Shown piece by piece: positions 1-9,502 of a stretch of 33,722 nucleotides of DNA. The DNA comes from Sneathiella sp. (GTDB lineage: Bacteria > Pseudomonadota > Alphaproteobacteria > Sneathiellales > Sneathiellaceae), in the NCBI RefSeq assembly GCF_002694385.1, contig NZ_NZMB01000016.1:171754-205475 (forward strand), in the 5' to 3' direction. The notes beneath the pieces were generated by a model. That model saw only the letters and a list, made by a program, of their open reading frames with translations, had not been told where the DNA came from and searched no databases. A program made the position numbers and the translations under genes. Position 1 is the stretch's first letter. Each line of letters begins with the position of its first letter.

Positions 1-467
1 ACCACGTGACCGCCGAGCGTCGCATTATTCACGAGGATCACATGATTGCCAATCAGGCAGTCATGCGCCACATGCGCCCCGATCATAAGCAGGCAATTAT
101 CCCCTATCTTCGTCAGCATACCGCCACCTTCGGTGCCGGGATTGATGGTCACATGTTCCCTGATAGAGCAGTTTTCGCCGATCACCAGCTCCGATTTTTC
201 TCCGTGATATTTAAGATCCTGCGGGGCATGACCAATGGAGGCGAAGGGATAAATGACCGTTCCCTTGCCGATGCGGGTCCGGCCCGCAACCGCCACATGA
301 GACTTAAGGGTGACGCCTGCCTGCAGCGTGACCTCGCTGCCGACCACACAAAAGGGACCGACCGTCGCCTCCGGATGGATCGATGCGCCCTCTTCTATAA
401 TCGCGGTCTGATGAATATTGCCCATTGGCCACCCGTTTTCCTGCTCACCCGATACAATCTGCGCCAT
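1..467 (-). CDS. lpxA: UDP-N-acetylglucosamine acyltransferase LpxA (partial, C-terminus outside window)
   Basis: First enzyme of lipid A synthesis: it transfers a 3-hydroxyacyl chain from acyl-ACP to the 3-OH of UDP-GlcNAc in the cytoplasm. About 155 residues are visible before the window edge. They show the left-handed beta-helix hexapeptide pattern, the family stretch [10 protein letters not shown] near residue 108 and AHVAHDC near 131, where the second His (about 135) matches the catalytic His of the family. The gene follows fabZ by 62 nt in an lpxD-fabZ-lpxA order, as is standard. The start is uncertain: ATG at 467 gives a 14-residue leader, while the ATG at 425 (MGNIHQTAI) matches the usual family N-terminus better. 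Neither has a strong Shine-Dalgarno. Identity is very secure; the start is not. Confidence 0.95.
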   Translation of the reverse strand, partial: MAQIVSGEQENGWPMGNIHQTAIIEEGASIHPEATVGPFCVVGSEVTLQAGVTLKSHVAVAGRTRIGKGTVIYPFASIGHAPQDLKYHGEKSELVIGENCSIREHVTINPGTEGGGMLTKIGDNCLLMIGAHVAHDCLIGNHVILVNNATLGGHV

Positions 468-529
468 AGCTAGCCCGGAACGGGACGAACCACAAATCAA
501 GCTATGTTACAAGCGGTTACTATCATAGC

Positions 530-994
530 CTAATCGACAATCATGGCTGAAAATTCCGCTTCGGCCACCTTGACATCCGCTACTTTTACTTCGCCTGTGA
601 AACGCCAGACCGCGCCGCGGTTCTGCTTGACCCGGACATGGATATGAAGCGTATCCCCCGGCGTGACGGGACGACGGAAACGCGCATTATCAATAGACAT
701 GAAGAGCACATGCTTGCCTTCACTCTCCGCGCCCAGCGTCCGGATGACCAATACGCCCGCTGTCTGCGCCATGGATTCCACGATCATCACCCCGGGCATG
801 ATCGGGCGGTTAGGAAAATGCCCCATAAACTGCGGTTCGTTCATGGTGACATTCTTGATCCCCGTCGCGGAGACGCCCGGCACGATATCCTTTAGCCGAT
901 CCACCAGCAACAAAGGATAACGATGCGGGATCATTTCCATTATCTTCATGATATCAAGGCTATCAGCCGTATCGTTGCGGGGGCTGTCAGTCAT
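530..994 (-). CDS. fabZ: 3-hydroxyacyl-ACP dehydratase FabZ
   Basis: Dehydrates 3-hydroxyacyl-ACP to trans-2-enoyl-ACP in fatty acid synthesis and competes with LpxA/LpxD for the same hydroxyacyl-ACP pool. The 154-residue product has the hot-dog fold signatures: IPHRYPLLLVDR near the N-terminus, GHFPNRPIMPGV containing the active-site His, and the following IVESMAQ with the catalytic Glu. I chose the ATG at 994 (MTDSPRNDTADS) because it gives the normal family length and overlaps the lpxD stop by 8 nt (ATGACTGA). A longer in-frame reading up to 1081 would lie wholly inside lpxD and adds residues not expected in FabZ. Translation is probably coupled to lpxD. Confidence 0.97.
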   Translation of the reverse strand: MTDSPRNDTADSLDIMKIMEMIPHRYPLLLVDRLKDIVPGVSATGIKNVTMNEPQFMGHFPNRPIMPGVMIVESMAQTAGVLVIRTLGAESEGKHVLFMSIDNARFRRPVTPGDTLHIHVRVKQNRGAVWRFTGEVKVADVKVAEAEFSAMIVD

Positions 995-2018
995 TTTTGG
1001 ATCCCTTGCTCCTGGATAATTTACCAAGTGTGGCCATCTGGCGGAAAAATTGTTTACGGGGCCGGGCCGGATATCCGGCATATATTTCGCCGGGCGGAAT
1101 ACTTGATATCACGCCGGATTTTGCCGAAATTTGAGCCGCCCTGCCAATTTTTATATGCCCGGCAAGACCGACCTGGCCCCCGATAACTGCATAATCTTCT
1201 ATTTCCGTGCTGCCGGAGATACCAGTTTGCGCGGCAATGATAACCCCTTTGCCAATCACAACATTGTGCCCGACCTGCACCAGATTATCGATCCATGTGT
1301 TATCGCCAATGCGCGTATCGGGCCCTGCTCCCCGGTCAATAGCTGTATTGGCGCCAATTTCCACATGTGAACCGATGATAACACGGCCAAGCTGCGGAAT
1401 TTTCACATGTCCGGCCGGATCAGGAGCGAACCCGAAACCTTCCTGACCAATTCTGGCACCGGTATAAATCGCGACATTGTCCCCAACGAAGCAATAATTC
1501 AGCACGGCGCCCGCATCAACCCGGCACTGGGAGCCGAGCCGGACCCCCTCCCCGATCACGACATGCGGGCCGATCACCGTACCCGCGCCAATCTCCGCGC
1601 GTTCTTCGATCACCGCATAGGGACCAATAGCCACCCCGGCGCCAATCACGGCAGACGAGGCGATGATCGCCGTTGGATGAATTTTGCCGTTCGATTTTGC
1701 GGAGGCGTAAAATTTCGCAGCGACCCGCGCATAGGCTTTATAGGGATCCTCGGCAATCAGAATGGAGAGGCCTGCAGGAAGATAGTCGAGAACCTTGCGG
1801 CTGGCGATACAGGCAGATGCCTTTGTCAGCTTGAAAGCCCCCGCATATTTCGGGTTACTGAGAAAGGTGATATCACCCTGTCCGGCTTGATCGAGCGGTT
1901 TTACATCGGAAATCAGCAGTTCTGGATCGACATTTTCGGCAAGCTCGATATCCGGCAATTCTGCAAGCTCGCCAAGGGTGAAGGGTCCGGCCTTGTCATA
2001 AAAATGCGGATCAGGCAT
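987..2018 (-). CDS. lpxD: UDP-3-O-acylglucosamine N-acyltransferase LpxD
   Basis: Third step of lipid A synthesis: adds a 3-hydroxyacyl chain to the 2-amino group of UDP-3-O-acyl-glucosamine. The 343 residues match the family length. There is an N-terminal uridine-binding domain (about 1-110, including DITFLSNPKY near 49), followed by a long left-handed beta-helix of hexapeptide repeats (about 113-300). The stretch LVQVGHNVVIG near 246 holds the probable catalytic His at 251. A C-terminal basic helix follows. The ATG at 2018 overlaps the skp stop by 1 nt (TGATG), and the gene overlaps fabZ by 8 nt, so skp-lpxD-fabZ looks translationally coupled. Confidence 0.97.
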   Translation of the reverse strand: MPDPHFYDKAGPFTLGELAELPDIELAENVDPELLISDVKPLDQAGQGDITFLSNPKYAGAFKLTKASACIASRKVLDYLPAGLSILIAEDPYKAYARVAAKFYASAKSNGKIHPTAIIASSAVIGAGVAIGPYAVIEERAEIGAGTVIGPHVVIGEGVRLGSQCRVDAGAVLNYCFVGDNVAIYTGARIGQEGFGFAPDPAGHVKIPQLGRVIIGSHVEIGANTAIDRGAGPDTRIGDNTWIDNLVQVGHNVVIGKGVIIAAQTGISGSTEIEDYAVIGGQVGLAGHIKIGRAAQISAKSGVISSIPPGEIYAGYPARPRKQFFRQMATLGKLSRSKGSKND

Positions 2019-2584
2019 CAGCTTTTCTTGAGCGGAACGAGTTCCACCTTGATGTTCTTCAATTTTTTGTTGAGACGTTCGACCAGTTCTTCGGTCAGGT
2101 TCAGTGGTTTTTCGGCAAACAGGATTTCATTGACATCAAGAACAAGTGTTGCGCCATATTCATCGATGACATCGCGCATCACGGGGAACATCTGATCCTT
2201 GATCTTATTCAGCGCATTGATGCGGCTTCGTTGAATTTGCGTCGTCTTGTCATTCACTTGAGTGCGAAACTCGGCAACCTTGCGGTTAAACGCGGCCTGC
2301 TTCTCTGCGAAGGCTTCAGGAGTGACAAGCGCCTTCTGGCGCTCTATCTGGCTTTTCTCCTCCTTCAACTTGTTTTCGGCAGCCTCCAACTCAGCGCCAG
2401 TGGTATCTTCTATCTTTCTGACCTGAGCATTCATATCCTGCACGACCGCAAGCTCTCGCATAATCTGCTGCATGTCGATCACGGCAATACTCGCCTTTGA
2501 CATCTGCTCTGCATGCCCCGGTTGCATAACAGCCGGAAGCAGGAGAAGTGCAACTATGATCGGTTTCACCAGTTTAAATATCAT
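2018..2584 (-). CDS. skp: Periplasmic chaperone Skp/OmpH
   Basis: Periplasmic holdase that binds unfolded outer-membrane proteins on their way to BamA. The 188-residue product has a signal peptide (hydrophobic IIVALLLLPAV, likely cleaved after GHA near residue 25), the family opening SIAVIDMQQIMREL, a long charged coiled-coil (about 60-130, rich in Glu/Lys/Gln) and a C-terminal part ending in VPLKKS. I used the ATG at 2584 (MIFKLVKP) because it places the signal peptide at the N-terminus and has AGGAATGGGA just upstream. An in-frame extension to 2632 would overlap the bamA end. It lies 10 nt after bamA, its functional partner. Confidence 0.93.
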   Translation of the reverse strand: MIFKLVKPIIVALLLLPAVMQPGHAEQMSKASIAVIDMQQIMRELAVVQDMNAQVRKIEDTTGAELEAAENKLKEEKSQIERQKALVTPEAFAEKQAAFNRKVAEFRTQVNDKTTQIQRSRINALNKIKDQMFPVMRDVIDEYGATLVLDVNEILFAEKPLNLTEELVERLNKKLKNIKVELVPLKKS

Positions 2585-2594
2585 TTTCCCATTC

Positions 2595-4877
2595 CTAAAA
2601 GCGGGTGCCGAAATCAAGCTGGAAGAATTCATCCTTGTCGAAATCCTCTTTCATCAGCGGAACGGCAACATTGATCTGGATCGGACCGAAAGGAGAGACC
2701 CAGTTCACCCCGACACCTGCGGCAACGCGCGGGCTCGCACTATCCACGATCCCGGGGTCATTATCATCGATAGTCGTCAACGTTCCCACATCAACAAAAG
2801 TCCGGCCAAGAATGCCGTATTCATCCGGCAGGCCAAGCGGGAAGCGCAGCTCGGCCGTCGCAACCGCATAGGCATTACCCCCCAGCGCATCCCCGGATGC
2901 ACGGTCACGCGGTCCAATACCGCGATTTTCGAAGCCGCGGAAGCTGCGTCCACCGAGATTATAACGCTGGGCAAGGATGACGTCTTCCCCGAGGCCGAAG
3001 ATATATCCGCCCTTCGCACCAAGGCTCAACACCACATCATTTTCATAAACCGGCCAGAAATGGATATAACTCACATCGGTCGCCAGAGAATGCACATCCC
3101 CGCCAACCCCCGAGAAAGTCTGACCGAAGGTGAATTTATCCCCCGTTGTGGGGAACATCGTATCGTCTAGATGACTGATGGTAATATTATACCCGACGGA
3201 GGAAATAAGATATTCGCCTTCCGCTTTCTGGATACTGACTGGAGCAAAAGCGGCAAGGTTATCAATTTTTTCGTTCACAAGGCTGTAGAAAATATCACCG
3301 CGAACAAATTCCTTGATAGGGAAACCTGCCCGTAGAACGAAACCGGTGCGTTCAAGATCATAACCGCTTTCATCCTGATAATCCCGAACCGTTCGGAAAA
3401 TATCAAACCCGGCCGCCAGATCTCGCCCAAGGAAGTAGGGTTCCGTGAAACCAATATCAATGGTCTGGGCTTCCGCCCCGACGGAGATTCCAAACCGCAG
3501 ATCCTGGCCCCGCCCAAGAAGATTACGCTCCCTGATCTGAAGGTCGGCCGAGACACTTTCGGTCGTTGAGAAGCCCGCCCCGACGCTGAGCTCACCTGTC
3601 GATTTCTCCTGCACATCCACATTGATGACGGTTTTGTCCGCAGCCGTGCCTTCTTCCTGAGACACTTCGACTTTTTCAAAGAAATCAAGGCCGCGAATAC
3701 GCGAACGGGAATCCCGCAGCAGCGCGGTATTGAAAGCATCGCCCTCAGCCAGCTTCATTTCCCGCCGGATCACATAATCCAATGTGCGGACGTTGCCGGT
3801 GATGTTGATCTGCTCCACATAAACGCGCGGCCCTTTGTTGATCTCATAGGTGACCCCGATAATCAGATTTTCGCTATCCCGGTCCACCCGCGGACGCACA
3901 TTGACAAAGGCATAACCCAGCTTCCCGGCTTCAAAAGTGATCTTCTGGATAGTATCTTCAATCTTGTCCGCGTTATAGGTTTCCCCTTCAATGGTCGTCA
4001 CATGCTGAAGAAGGCTTTCGGTCGGCAGTTCCTTGATCTCACTCTCAACGTCGATGGCGCCAAACTTGTATTTTGGTCCTTCTTCGACTGCAAAAGTGAT
4101 GAAAAATCCATCCCGGTCCGGGGTCAGTTCGGCAATGGCGGAGACAACACGGAAATCCGCATACCCTCTCGCAAGATAGAATTTGCGCAATAGCTCCCGG
4201 TCGAAGGTCAGGCGATCCGGATCATAGGTGTCGGAATCAGAGAGAAAATTATACCAGCGGGTTTCCTCCGTCGAGATGGCGCCACGGAGCTGTCGGTCGC
4301 TGAAATTCTTGTTGCCGTAAAAACGGATCTTCCGGATGCCCGTCTGCTCCCCCTCATTGATTTCAAAAACGAGATCCACCCGGTTTTCAGGCAGCAGAAT
4401 CACTTTCGGCTCGACTGTTGCTGCAAACCGTCCGCTGCGCCGGTAAACGGTGACAATCCGCTGCACATCATTCTGCACACGGGCGCGGGTGTAGACAATA
4501 CGGGGTCGAAGCTGAATTTCCGCAAGCAAGGTATCATCATCAACCCGCCGATTCCCCTCAAAAGCAATCTGGTTGATGATCGGGTTTTCAACCACATTGA
4601 CGATGAGGGCCGACCCTTCCTGCCGGATGGTCACATCGGAAAAAAGGCCGGTATTGAACAGCGCCTTCAGCGAACGGTCCACCCGCGAGCTGTCATAGGG
4701 AGTGCCCGGCGCAACCAGCATATAGGAGCGAACAGTATCGCTCTCGATCCGCTGATTGCCGACAACTCGGATTTCGGAAATGATATTGGAAGACTGCGCG
4801 TAAGCGATCCTGCCAAATGGCACCGGTGCCGCAAGCGACGTAATTGCAAACAGGGCAATTATGATAAAAACGCGCAA
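2595..4877 (-). CDS. bamA: Outer-membrane protein assembly factor BamA
   Basis: Core of the BAM complex, which folds beta-barrel proteins into the outer membrane. The 760-residue product has a signal peptide (cleavage likely after AYA near residue 27), five POTRA repeats over about residues 28-350, and a 16-strand barrel containing the RGF-type motif (FRGFENRGIGPR near 650). It ends FQLDFGTRF, a typical C-terminal beta-signal with terminal Phe. The start codon appears to be TTG at 4875-4877, preceded by a G-rich stretch (GGGGGGTAGGGGT). No in-frame ATG lies near a suitable position that would keep the whole signal peptide. It sits between rseP and skp, as in many Gram-negatives. Confidence 0.96.
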   Translation of the reverse strand: MRVFIIIALFAITSLAAPVPFGRIAYAQSSNIISEIRVVGNQRIESDTVRSYMLVAPGTPYDSSRVDRSLKALFNTGLFSDVTIRQEGSALIVNVVENPIINQIAFEGNRRVDDDTLLAEIQLRPRIVYTRARVQNDVQRIVTVYRRSGRFAATVEPKVILLPENRVDLVFEINEGEQTGIRKIRFYGNKNFSDRQLRGAISTEETRWYNFLSDSDTYDPDRLTFDRELLRKFYLARGYADFRVVSAIAELTPDRDGFFITFAVEEGPKYKFGAIDVESEIKELPTESLLQHVTTIEGETYNADKIEDTIQKITFEAGKLGYAFVNVRPRVDRDSENLIIGVTYEINKGPRVYVEQINITGNVRTLDYVIRREMKLAEGDAFNTALLRDSRSRIRGLDFFEKVEVSQEEGTAADKTVINVDVQEKSTGELSVGAGFSTTESVSADLQIRERNLLGRGQDLRFGISVGAEAQTIDIGFTEPYFLGRDLAAGFDIFRTVRDYQDESGYDLERTGFVLRAGFPIKEFVRGDIFYSLVNEKIDNLAAFAPVSIQKAEGEYLISSVGYNITISHLDDTMFPTTGDKFTFGQTFSGVGGDVHSLATDVSYIHFWPVYENDVVLSLGAKGGYIFGLGEDVILAQRYNLGGRSFRGFENRGIGPRDRASGDALGGNAYAVATAELRFPLGLPDEYGILGRTFVDVGTLTTIDDNDPGIVDSASPRVAAGVGVNWVSPFGPIQINVAVPLMKEDFDKDEFFQLDFGTRF

Positions 4878-4940
4878 ACCCCTACCCCCCTGAGCGGACA
4901 GCCTCAGTTATCGACGATCAGTTCTATCAGACCCGGCATG

Positions 4941-6092
4941 TCAGGAAAACAAGCCGGTGAAAAAATCTTTCACCCAAGGTTTGTTTATATCATTCCAAGT
5001 CGCGAATATCATTAGCATCAGAACAAGCGATAGTCCAACCCGGAAACTATATTCCATCGCCTTTGCCGATGGAGGTTTTCCGCGCACCGCTTCATAGGCA
5101 TAGAATGCCAGATGACCGCCATCCAGCATCGGCACCGGAAAGAGGTTGATCAGACCAAGGCTGATGGAAACGAAAATCATAAAATTAAAGAGAGACAGGG
5201 CATTGTCAGCCACACTGTCGCCCCGCTTCGCCGCATCACCCGACATCTTGAGAATACCGAGCGGGCCGGAAAGCTCTGAGGTATCGCGGCTGCCGGCAAT
5301 CATCTGCCAAACGCCCTTTAGCGTCGCGGTCGTCACAAACCATGTCTGATCGATCGCGCTGGTCAATGCGCTGAGAGGGCCGTGCTTGATAAATTCTCGC
5401 CCCGCCGAAACAATACCGAGGCGACCGATCCGCTGTATATTGCCATCGGCATCAACTTCTTCAACGATATGCGGGCGGACCGGAATATCCAGAACATTCT
5501 CGCCTCGCGCCACTTTCATACGAAGCGGCTCGTCCAGCCCGATCAGGACCATACGGCGCATTTCCTCGAAGCTAGTGATTTTGGAGCCGTTAATCTCGAT
5601 CACCCGGTCTCCGGGCTCTATTCCCGCTTCAGCTGCGGCGCTTTCCGGCTGCACATCACCGGCAATGGCGGGAGTCTGCGCCTGGCCATAGACCATGAAA
5701 AGCAGCGCCATCGCCAGAATGGCAAAGATGAAATTGGCGGCGGGACCCGCGAACACGACAGCGGCCCGCTGCCATAGCGGCTTATGATGAAAACTGACTT
5801 TCCGCTCCTCCTCCGTCATCTCGTCGATGTCATCGGCGGCTTCACTTGCCACGCCGCCGTCCCCATGAAATTTCACATAGCCGCCGAACGGCACCGCGCA
5901 GACTTTCCAGCGACAGCCATTGCGGTCATTCCGGCCCCAGATTTCCGGCCCGAAACCAATGGCAAACGCATCCACCTTTACGCCGCACAGCCGGGCGATC
6001 TTGTAATGGCCATATTCATGGACAAAGACCAAAACAGTGATCACAACGATAAAGGCGGGAATATAAATCCAGTTATTGATCAAAAAATCCAT
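4941..6092 (-). CDS. rseP: Site-2 intramembrane zinc protease RseP
   Basis: Cleaves membrane-spanning substrates such as anti-sigma factors and remnant signal peptides inside the inner membrane. The 383-residue product has the zinc motif HEYGH at 25-29 in its first transmembrane segment, a conserved GFGPEIW segment, and one PDZ domain (about 140-205). A later transmembrane pair includes NLFPVPMLDGGHL near 316-328, with Asp324 the third metal ligand. Family members in enteric bacteria carry two PDZ domains; only one is evident here, which is common in alphaproteobacteria. It is 14 nt downstream of dxr and 63 nt upstream of bamA. Confidence 0.95.
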   Translation of the reverse strand: MDFLINNWIYIPAFIVVITVLVFVHEYGHYKIARLCGVKVDAFAIGFGPEIWGRNDRNGCRWKVCAVPFGGYVKFHGDGGVASEAADDIDEMTEEERKVSFHHKPLWQRAAVVFAGPAANFIFAILAMALLFMVYGQAQTPAIAGDVQPESAAAEAGIEPGDRVIEINGSKITSFEEMRRMVLIGLDEPLRMKVARGENVLDIPVRPHIVEEVDADGNIQRIGRLGIVSAGREFIKHGPLSALTSAIDQTWFVTTATLKGVWQMIAGSRDTSELSGPLGILKMSGDAAKRGDSVADNALSLFNFMIFVSISLGLINLFPVPMLDGGHLAFYAYEAVRGKPPSAKAMEYSFRVGLSLVLMLMIFATWNDINKPWVKDFFTGLFS

Positions 6093-6106
6093 TGTACTCT
6101 ACCGTT

Positions 6107-7321
6107 TCAAGCCGAAATCACAAATTCGGCCATAATGGAAGATGCCAGCTCGCGGCTCTGCCGGTCGCATTCATAAATATCCTCGATCGACATATGCTCG
6201 ACAAATTCACTGCGTTGCAGGCATTCCTCCACAACGGCGGCAATATCCAGAAAACCGATACGCCCGCAGAGAAACCCCTCGACAGCGATCTCATTAGATG
6301 CATTTAGGACCGTCGGTGCGGATTTTCCAGCCCTGAGCGCCTCCCGGGCGAGCCGGAGGGAGGGAAAGCGCACCGGGTCCGGCGCCTGAAAGCTGAGGGA
6401 GCCGATCCGGGCAAGATCCAGCCGCTCCGCCGGGAAGCTGTGCCTTTCAGGCCAGCCAAGCGTATAGGAGATCGGCGTGCGCATGTCCGGCGCGCCCATC
6501 TGGGCAAGGACGGAGCCATCCTCATATTCCACCATGCTATGGATAACCGACTGCGGATGGACAAGGATATCAATATTTTCGGCCGGGACAGGGAATAGCC
6601 GGACAGCCTCAATAAACTCCAGTCCTTTATTCATCATTGTTGCACTGTCAATCGAGATTTTCGCCCCCATATCCCAATTTGGATGCGCGAGCGCCTGATC
6701 TCGGGTGACATGTTTCATCTGATCAAGGGTAAAATCCAGAAACGGCCCCCCTGAAGCCGTCAGGATCAGACGGCGCACCCGCTCTGTCTGGTCAAAATCA
6801 AACACCTGGAAGATAGCGTTATGTTCGCTGTCCACCGGCAGCAGCGTGGCGCCAAATTTCTTCACATCGCCCAGCAACAGATCCCCGCCGCAGACCAGAG
6901 CCTCCTTGTTGGCAAGGGCGACCACTGCGCCAGTGCGCACAGCCGCCAATGCCGGCGCGAGCCCCGCCGCCCCGACGATACCGAGCATCACCCAGTCAAC
7001 AGGTCGCGCAGCCGCTTCAATCAGCGCCGGTGTTCCGGCGGCGGCCTCCACGCGGCTGCCTGCCAGCAGGGATTTGAGTTCCGCATATTTTGCGTCATTA
7101 CCAATAACCGCGAGGCGCGCACCGAACCTGATTGCCTGCTCCGCCAGCTGGGTGACATTTTCATTGGCGCTGAGCACCTCGACAGCGAATTTATCAGGCG
7201 CGCCGGCAATAAGATCGAGCGTATTGACCCCGATTGATCCTGTGGAGCCGAAAATACTGACCCGTCGCACGGCGGGATGCACCTGTTGGGTAATTCCGGC
7301 TGCGAAGGAGCCTGCACTCAT
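6107..7321 (-). CDS. dxr: 1-deoxy-D-xylulose 5-phosphate reductoisomerase
   Basis: Second step of the MEP isoprenoid pathway: NADPH-dependent rearrangement and reduction of DXP to 2-C-methylerythritol 4-phosphate. The 404-residue product has the NADPH-binding loop GSTGSIGVNTLDL near the N-terminus, ALANKEALVCGG, LPVDSEHNAIFQ with metal-binding Asp/Glu, and the flexible-loop motif HPNWDMGAKISIDSATMMNK. The ATG at 7321 overlaps the cdsA stop in an ATGA junction, and the product then has the normal length. A further 60 in-frame codons upstream lie inside cdsA and show no family similarity. Its product feeds undecaprenyl diphosphate synthesis by the neighbouring UppS. Confidence 0.97.
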   Translation of the reverse strand: MSAGSFAAGITQQVHPAVRRVSIFGSTGSIGVNTLDLIAGAPDKFAVEVLSANENVTQLAEQAIRFGARLAVIGNDAKYAELKSLLAGSRVEAAAGTPALIEAAARPVDWVMLGIVGAAGLAPALAAVRTGAVVALANKEALVCGGDLLLGDVKKFGATLLPVDSEHNAIFQVFDFDQTERVRRLILTASGGPFLDFTLDQMKHVTRDQALAHPNWDMGAKISIDSATMMNKGLEFIEAVRLFPVPAENIDILVHPQSVIHSMVEYEDGSVLAQMGAPDMRTPISYTLGWPERHSFPAERLDLARIGSLSFQAPDPVRFPSLRLAREALRAGKSAPTVLNASNEIAVEGFLCGRIGFLDIAAVVEECLQRSEFVEHMSIEDIYECDRQSRELASSIMAEFVISA

Positions 7322-8136
7322 AACATCGTTCCATTCTTTATCAACATTAGGGCCGCGAGGAGTGGCGCTGTCAGAAAAACACCATCCAGCCGGTCCATCA
7401 CGCCGCCATGGCCGGGAATCAGGTTGCTTGCATCCTTGATTCCGTAATGCCGCTTCCAGGCGGATTCGAAAAAGTCCCCGACCTGCGCCAGAATAGCACA
7501 AATTGCTCCCAGTCCCATCATGGCGATTGGCGCGACATCCGCCTTCACCAGAAAATGATTGGCGAGATATGCGACCGCCATCGCCGAGATCATCCCCCCG
7601 ATCAGCCCGGCCCAGGTTTTATTGGGGCTGATGGACGGCGCGATCTTCGGTCCGCCTATGGTTTTACCACTGAAATAAGCCCCGATATCCGTCGCCCAGA
7701 TCACAAGAAACAGGCTGAAAGCAATCGCAAAGCCAATATCTGGCAGATCCCTCAGCCACATCAGCGACAGGACAGGTATACCGATCAAAAATGGCCCGAA
7801 GAAGGCGGAGACAAGACGGTTCCGCTGTCCCGTTACCCAGACCACCATGAGCATCAGGAGAGCGCCCGCCAGCAAAATCAGGCATGATTCATATGGCCGC
7901 AGGGCATATAAACCGGCAAGAGCGGCAATAACCGTAATCGCCATTATAGAGGTCAGCAGGCCCAGCCGGGATTCAAGCCCCGCGCGGCACCATTCATAAG
8001 CCATGATCGCCGCGGCCCCTGCCAGAAACAGCATGAAGAAGATGCCTCCGAAATAGAGCGCCGCAATGGCAATCGGAGCAAGAACAAGGGCAGAGATAAC
8101 CCGCTGCTGCAACGACGACAGGGAAGACATCGCCAC
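7318..8136 (-). CDS. cdsA: Phosphatidate cytidylyltransferase CdsA
   Basis: Integral inner-membrane enzyme that makes CDP-diacylglycerol from phosphatidic acid and CTP, the branch point for phospholipids. The 272 residues form about eight hydrophobic segments and end with the family signature KRHYGIKDASNLIPGHGGVM followed by DRLDG, which carries the metal-binding Asp residues. The start is either GTG at 8136 (2 nt after uppS) or ATG at 8130 (two codons in); neither has a clear Shine-Dalgarno, suggesting coupling to uppS. It overlaps dxr by 4 nt. Confidence 0.96.
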   Translation of the reverse strand: MAMSSLSSLQQRVISALVLAPIAIAALYFGGIFFMLFLAGAAAIMAYEWCRAGLESRLGLLTSIMAITVIAALAGLYALRPYESCLILLAGALLMLMVVWVTGQRNRLVSAFFGPFLIGIPVLSLMWLRDLPDIGFAIAFSLFLVIWATDIGAYFSGKTIGGPKIAPSISPNKTWAGLIGGMISAMAVAYLANHFLVKADVAPIAMMGLGAICAILAQVGDFFESAWKRHYGIKDASNLIPGHGGVMDRLDGVFLTAPLLAALMLIKNGTML

Positions 8137-8138
8137 AG

Positions 8139-8870
8139 CTAGAGCGCTCCGTACCGGCGGTTTCTATTCCCGTATTCCGCCACCGCCGCCATCAGATCCT
8201 CTTTACGGAAGTCGGGCCAGAGGGTATCCAGAAAGACAAATTCCGTATAGGCGCACTGCCAGAGAAGAAAATTGCTGAGCCGTTTCTCTCCGCTGGTGCG
8301 GATCAGCAGATCAGGATCAGGCAAATCCGCCGTATCCAGATGACGGGTAATCATCTCCTCAGAAATATCCTCTGCTGAAAGCTCTCCCTTTTTGATTTTC
8401 TCGCCGATTATACGCATCGCCCCGGCAATCTCCGACTGGCTGCCATAGCTGAGGGCGATTGTCAGGATCAGTTTACTGTTATGCTGAGTACGTTCTTTTA
8501 TTTCTGCAACTAAACTCTGAATATCGTCGGGTAGGCGTTTGATATCACCAATAAATTTTACTTTTACACCCGCATCAGAAAGCGCATTGATTTCTTTTCT
8601 GAAGAAAAAACGGAAGAGCCCCATCAGATGATTGATTTCCTCAATCGGGCGGCTCCAGTTCTCAGACGAAAAGGCAAACAGTGTCAGGTAGCGAATACCG
8701 AGATCGCCACAGCCGCGCACGGCTTCCCGTACTGCTTCAGCCCCCTGTTCATGACCGCGCAAACGCTGCAAGGACCGTTTCGTTGCCCATCGGCCATTAC
8801 CATCCATGATAATCGCCACATGCTCAGGGATCGGCCCCTGCCCGGAATCACGCTGTGGAAGAACCTCCAT
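8139..8870 (-). CDS. uppS: Undecaprenyl diphosphate synthase (cis-prenyltransferase)
   Basis: Condenses isopentenyl diphosphate units in cis to make the C55 lipid carrier for peptidoglycan and LPS. The 243-residue product has HVAIIMDGNGRWA near residue 17-29 (Asp23 is the catalytic metal ligand), FAFSSENWSRP, and the C-terminal substrate motif LIRTSGEKRLSNFLLWQ. These are the conserved regions of cis-prenyltransferases. The ATG at 8870 lies 3 nt after the frr stop, so the two genes are likely co-translated. Confidence 0.97.
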   Translation of the reverse strand: MEVLPQRDSGQGPIPEHVAIIMDGNGRWATKRSLQRLRGHEQGAEAVREAVRGCGDLGIRYLTLFAFSSENWSRPIEEINHLMGLFRFFFRKEINALSDAGVKVKFIGDIKRLPDDIQSLVAEIKERTQHNSKLILTIALSYGSQSEIAGAMRIIGEKIKKGELSAEDISEEMITRHLDTADLPDPDLLIRTSGEKRLSNFLLWQCAYTEFVFLDTLWPDFRKEDLMAAVAEYGNRNRRYGAL

Positions 8871-8873
8871 CCG

Positions 8874-9431
8874 TCAAACCTGCATGATTTCCTGTTGCTT
8901 CTCCGCCAGCAGATCATCCACCTTTGCAACATAGCTATCGGTCAGCTTCTGAATAGCCTCTTCCGACTTCTTGCGGTCATCTTCGGAAAAATCGTTATCC
9001 TTTTCGGCGGTCTTCGCCTGATCCATGCCGTGACGGCGCACGTTGCGAATGGCAATCTTGGCATTTTCGCCATAACTGGCTGCAACCTTTGCAAGTTCAG
9101 CACGGCGTTCTTCGGTCAGTTCCGGGATTGGAACGCGGACGGTCATGCCATCAATCATCGGATTGAGGCCGAGGCCGGAATTACGTATCCCCTTTTCTAC
9201 CGCCTTCACATTGTTCTTGTCCCAGATTTGCACACTGAGCAGGCGCGGCTCGGGCGTACTCACTGTACCAACCTGATTGATCGGCATCATCGCCCCGTAG
9301 CTTTCCACAGTAACCGTATCCAGCAGGCTGGTGTGGGCCCGGCCTGTGCGCAACCCTGAAAATTCATGCTTCAGCGCCTCCAGCGCGCCCTGCATGCGTT
9401 TTTCAAGATCTTTCATATCTGGCGCCGCCAT
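8874..9431 (-). CDS. frr: Ribosome recycling factor
   Basis: Splits the post-termination ribosome together with EF-G. The 185-residue product shows the family core: [12 protein letters not shown], the [19 protein letters not shown] region, and the C-terminal helix pattern with [16 protein letters not shown]. The ATG at 9431 ([13 protein letters not shown]) is preceded by GGAGAGGAAG, a strong Shine-Dalgarno, and gives the normal length. An in-frame upstream extension to 9470 is unlikely. It lies 71 nt after the pyrH stop. Confidence 0.97.
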   Translation of the reverse strand: MAAPDMKDLEKRMQGALEALKHEFSGLRTGRAHTSLLDTVTVESYGAMMPINQVGTVSTPEPRLLSVQIWDKNNVKAVEKGIRNSGLGLNPMIDGMTVRVPIPELTEERRAELAKVAASYGENAKIAIRNVRRHGMDQAKTAEKDNDFSEDDRKKSEEAIQKLTDSYVAKVDDLLAEKQQEIMQV

Positions 9432-9502
9432 CTTCCTCTCCTCCATCGCCGGATATGCGTCCGGCCTCACTTATCAATCTTACGCCGAGCGAAAAAAAAT
9501 CG

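Noticed and set aside
995-1081. 29-codon N-terminal extension of fabZ
   Set aside because: Fully inside lpxD and not part of FabZ; the ATG at 994 gives the normal length.
4895-4915. Short CTGAG/CTCAG inverted repeat between rseP and bamA
   Set aside because: Only 5 bp with no T run; not distinguishable from chance.
7322-7501. 60-codon N-terminal extension of dxr
   Set aside because: Lies inside cdsA, has no family similarity, and the ATGA junction at 7318-7321 explains the true start.
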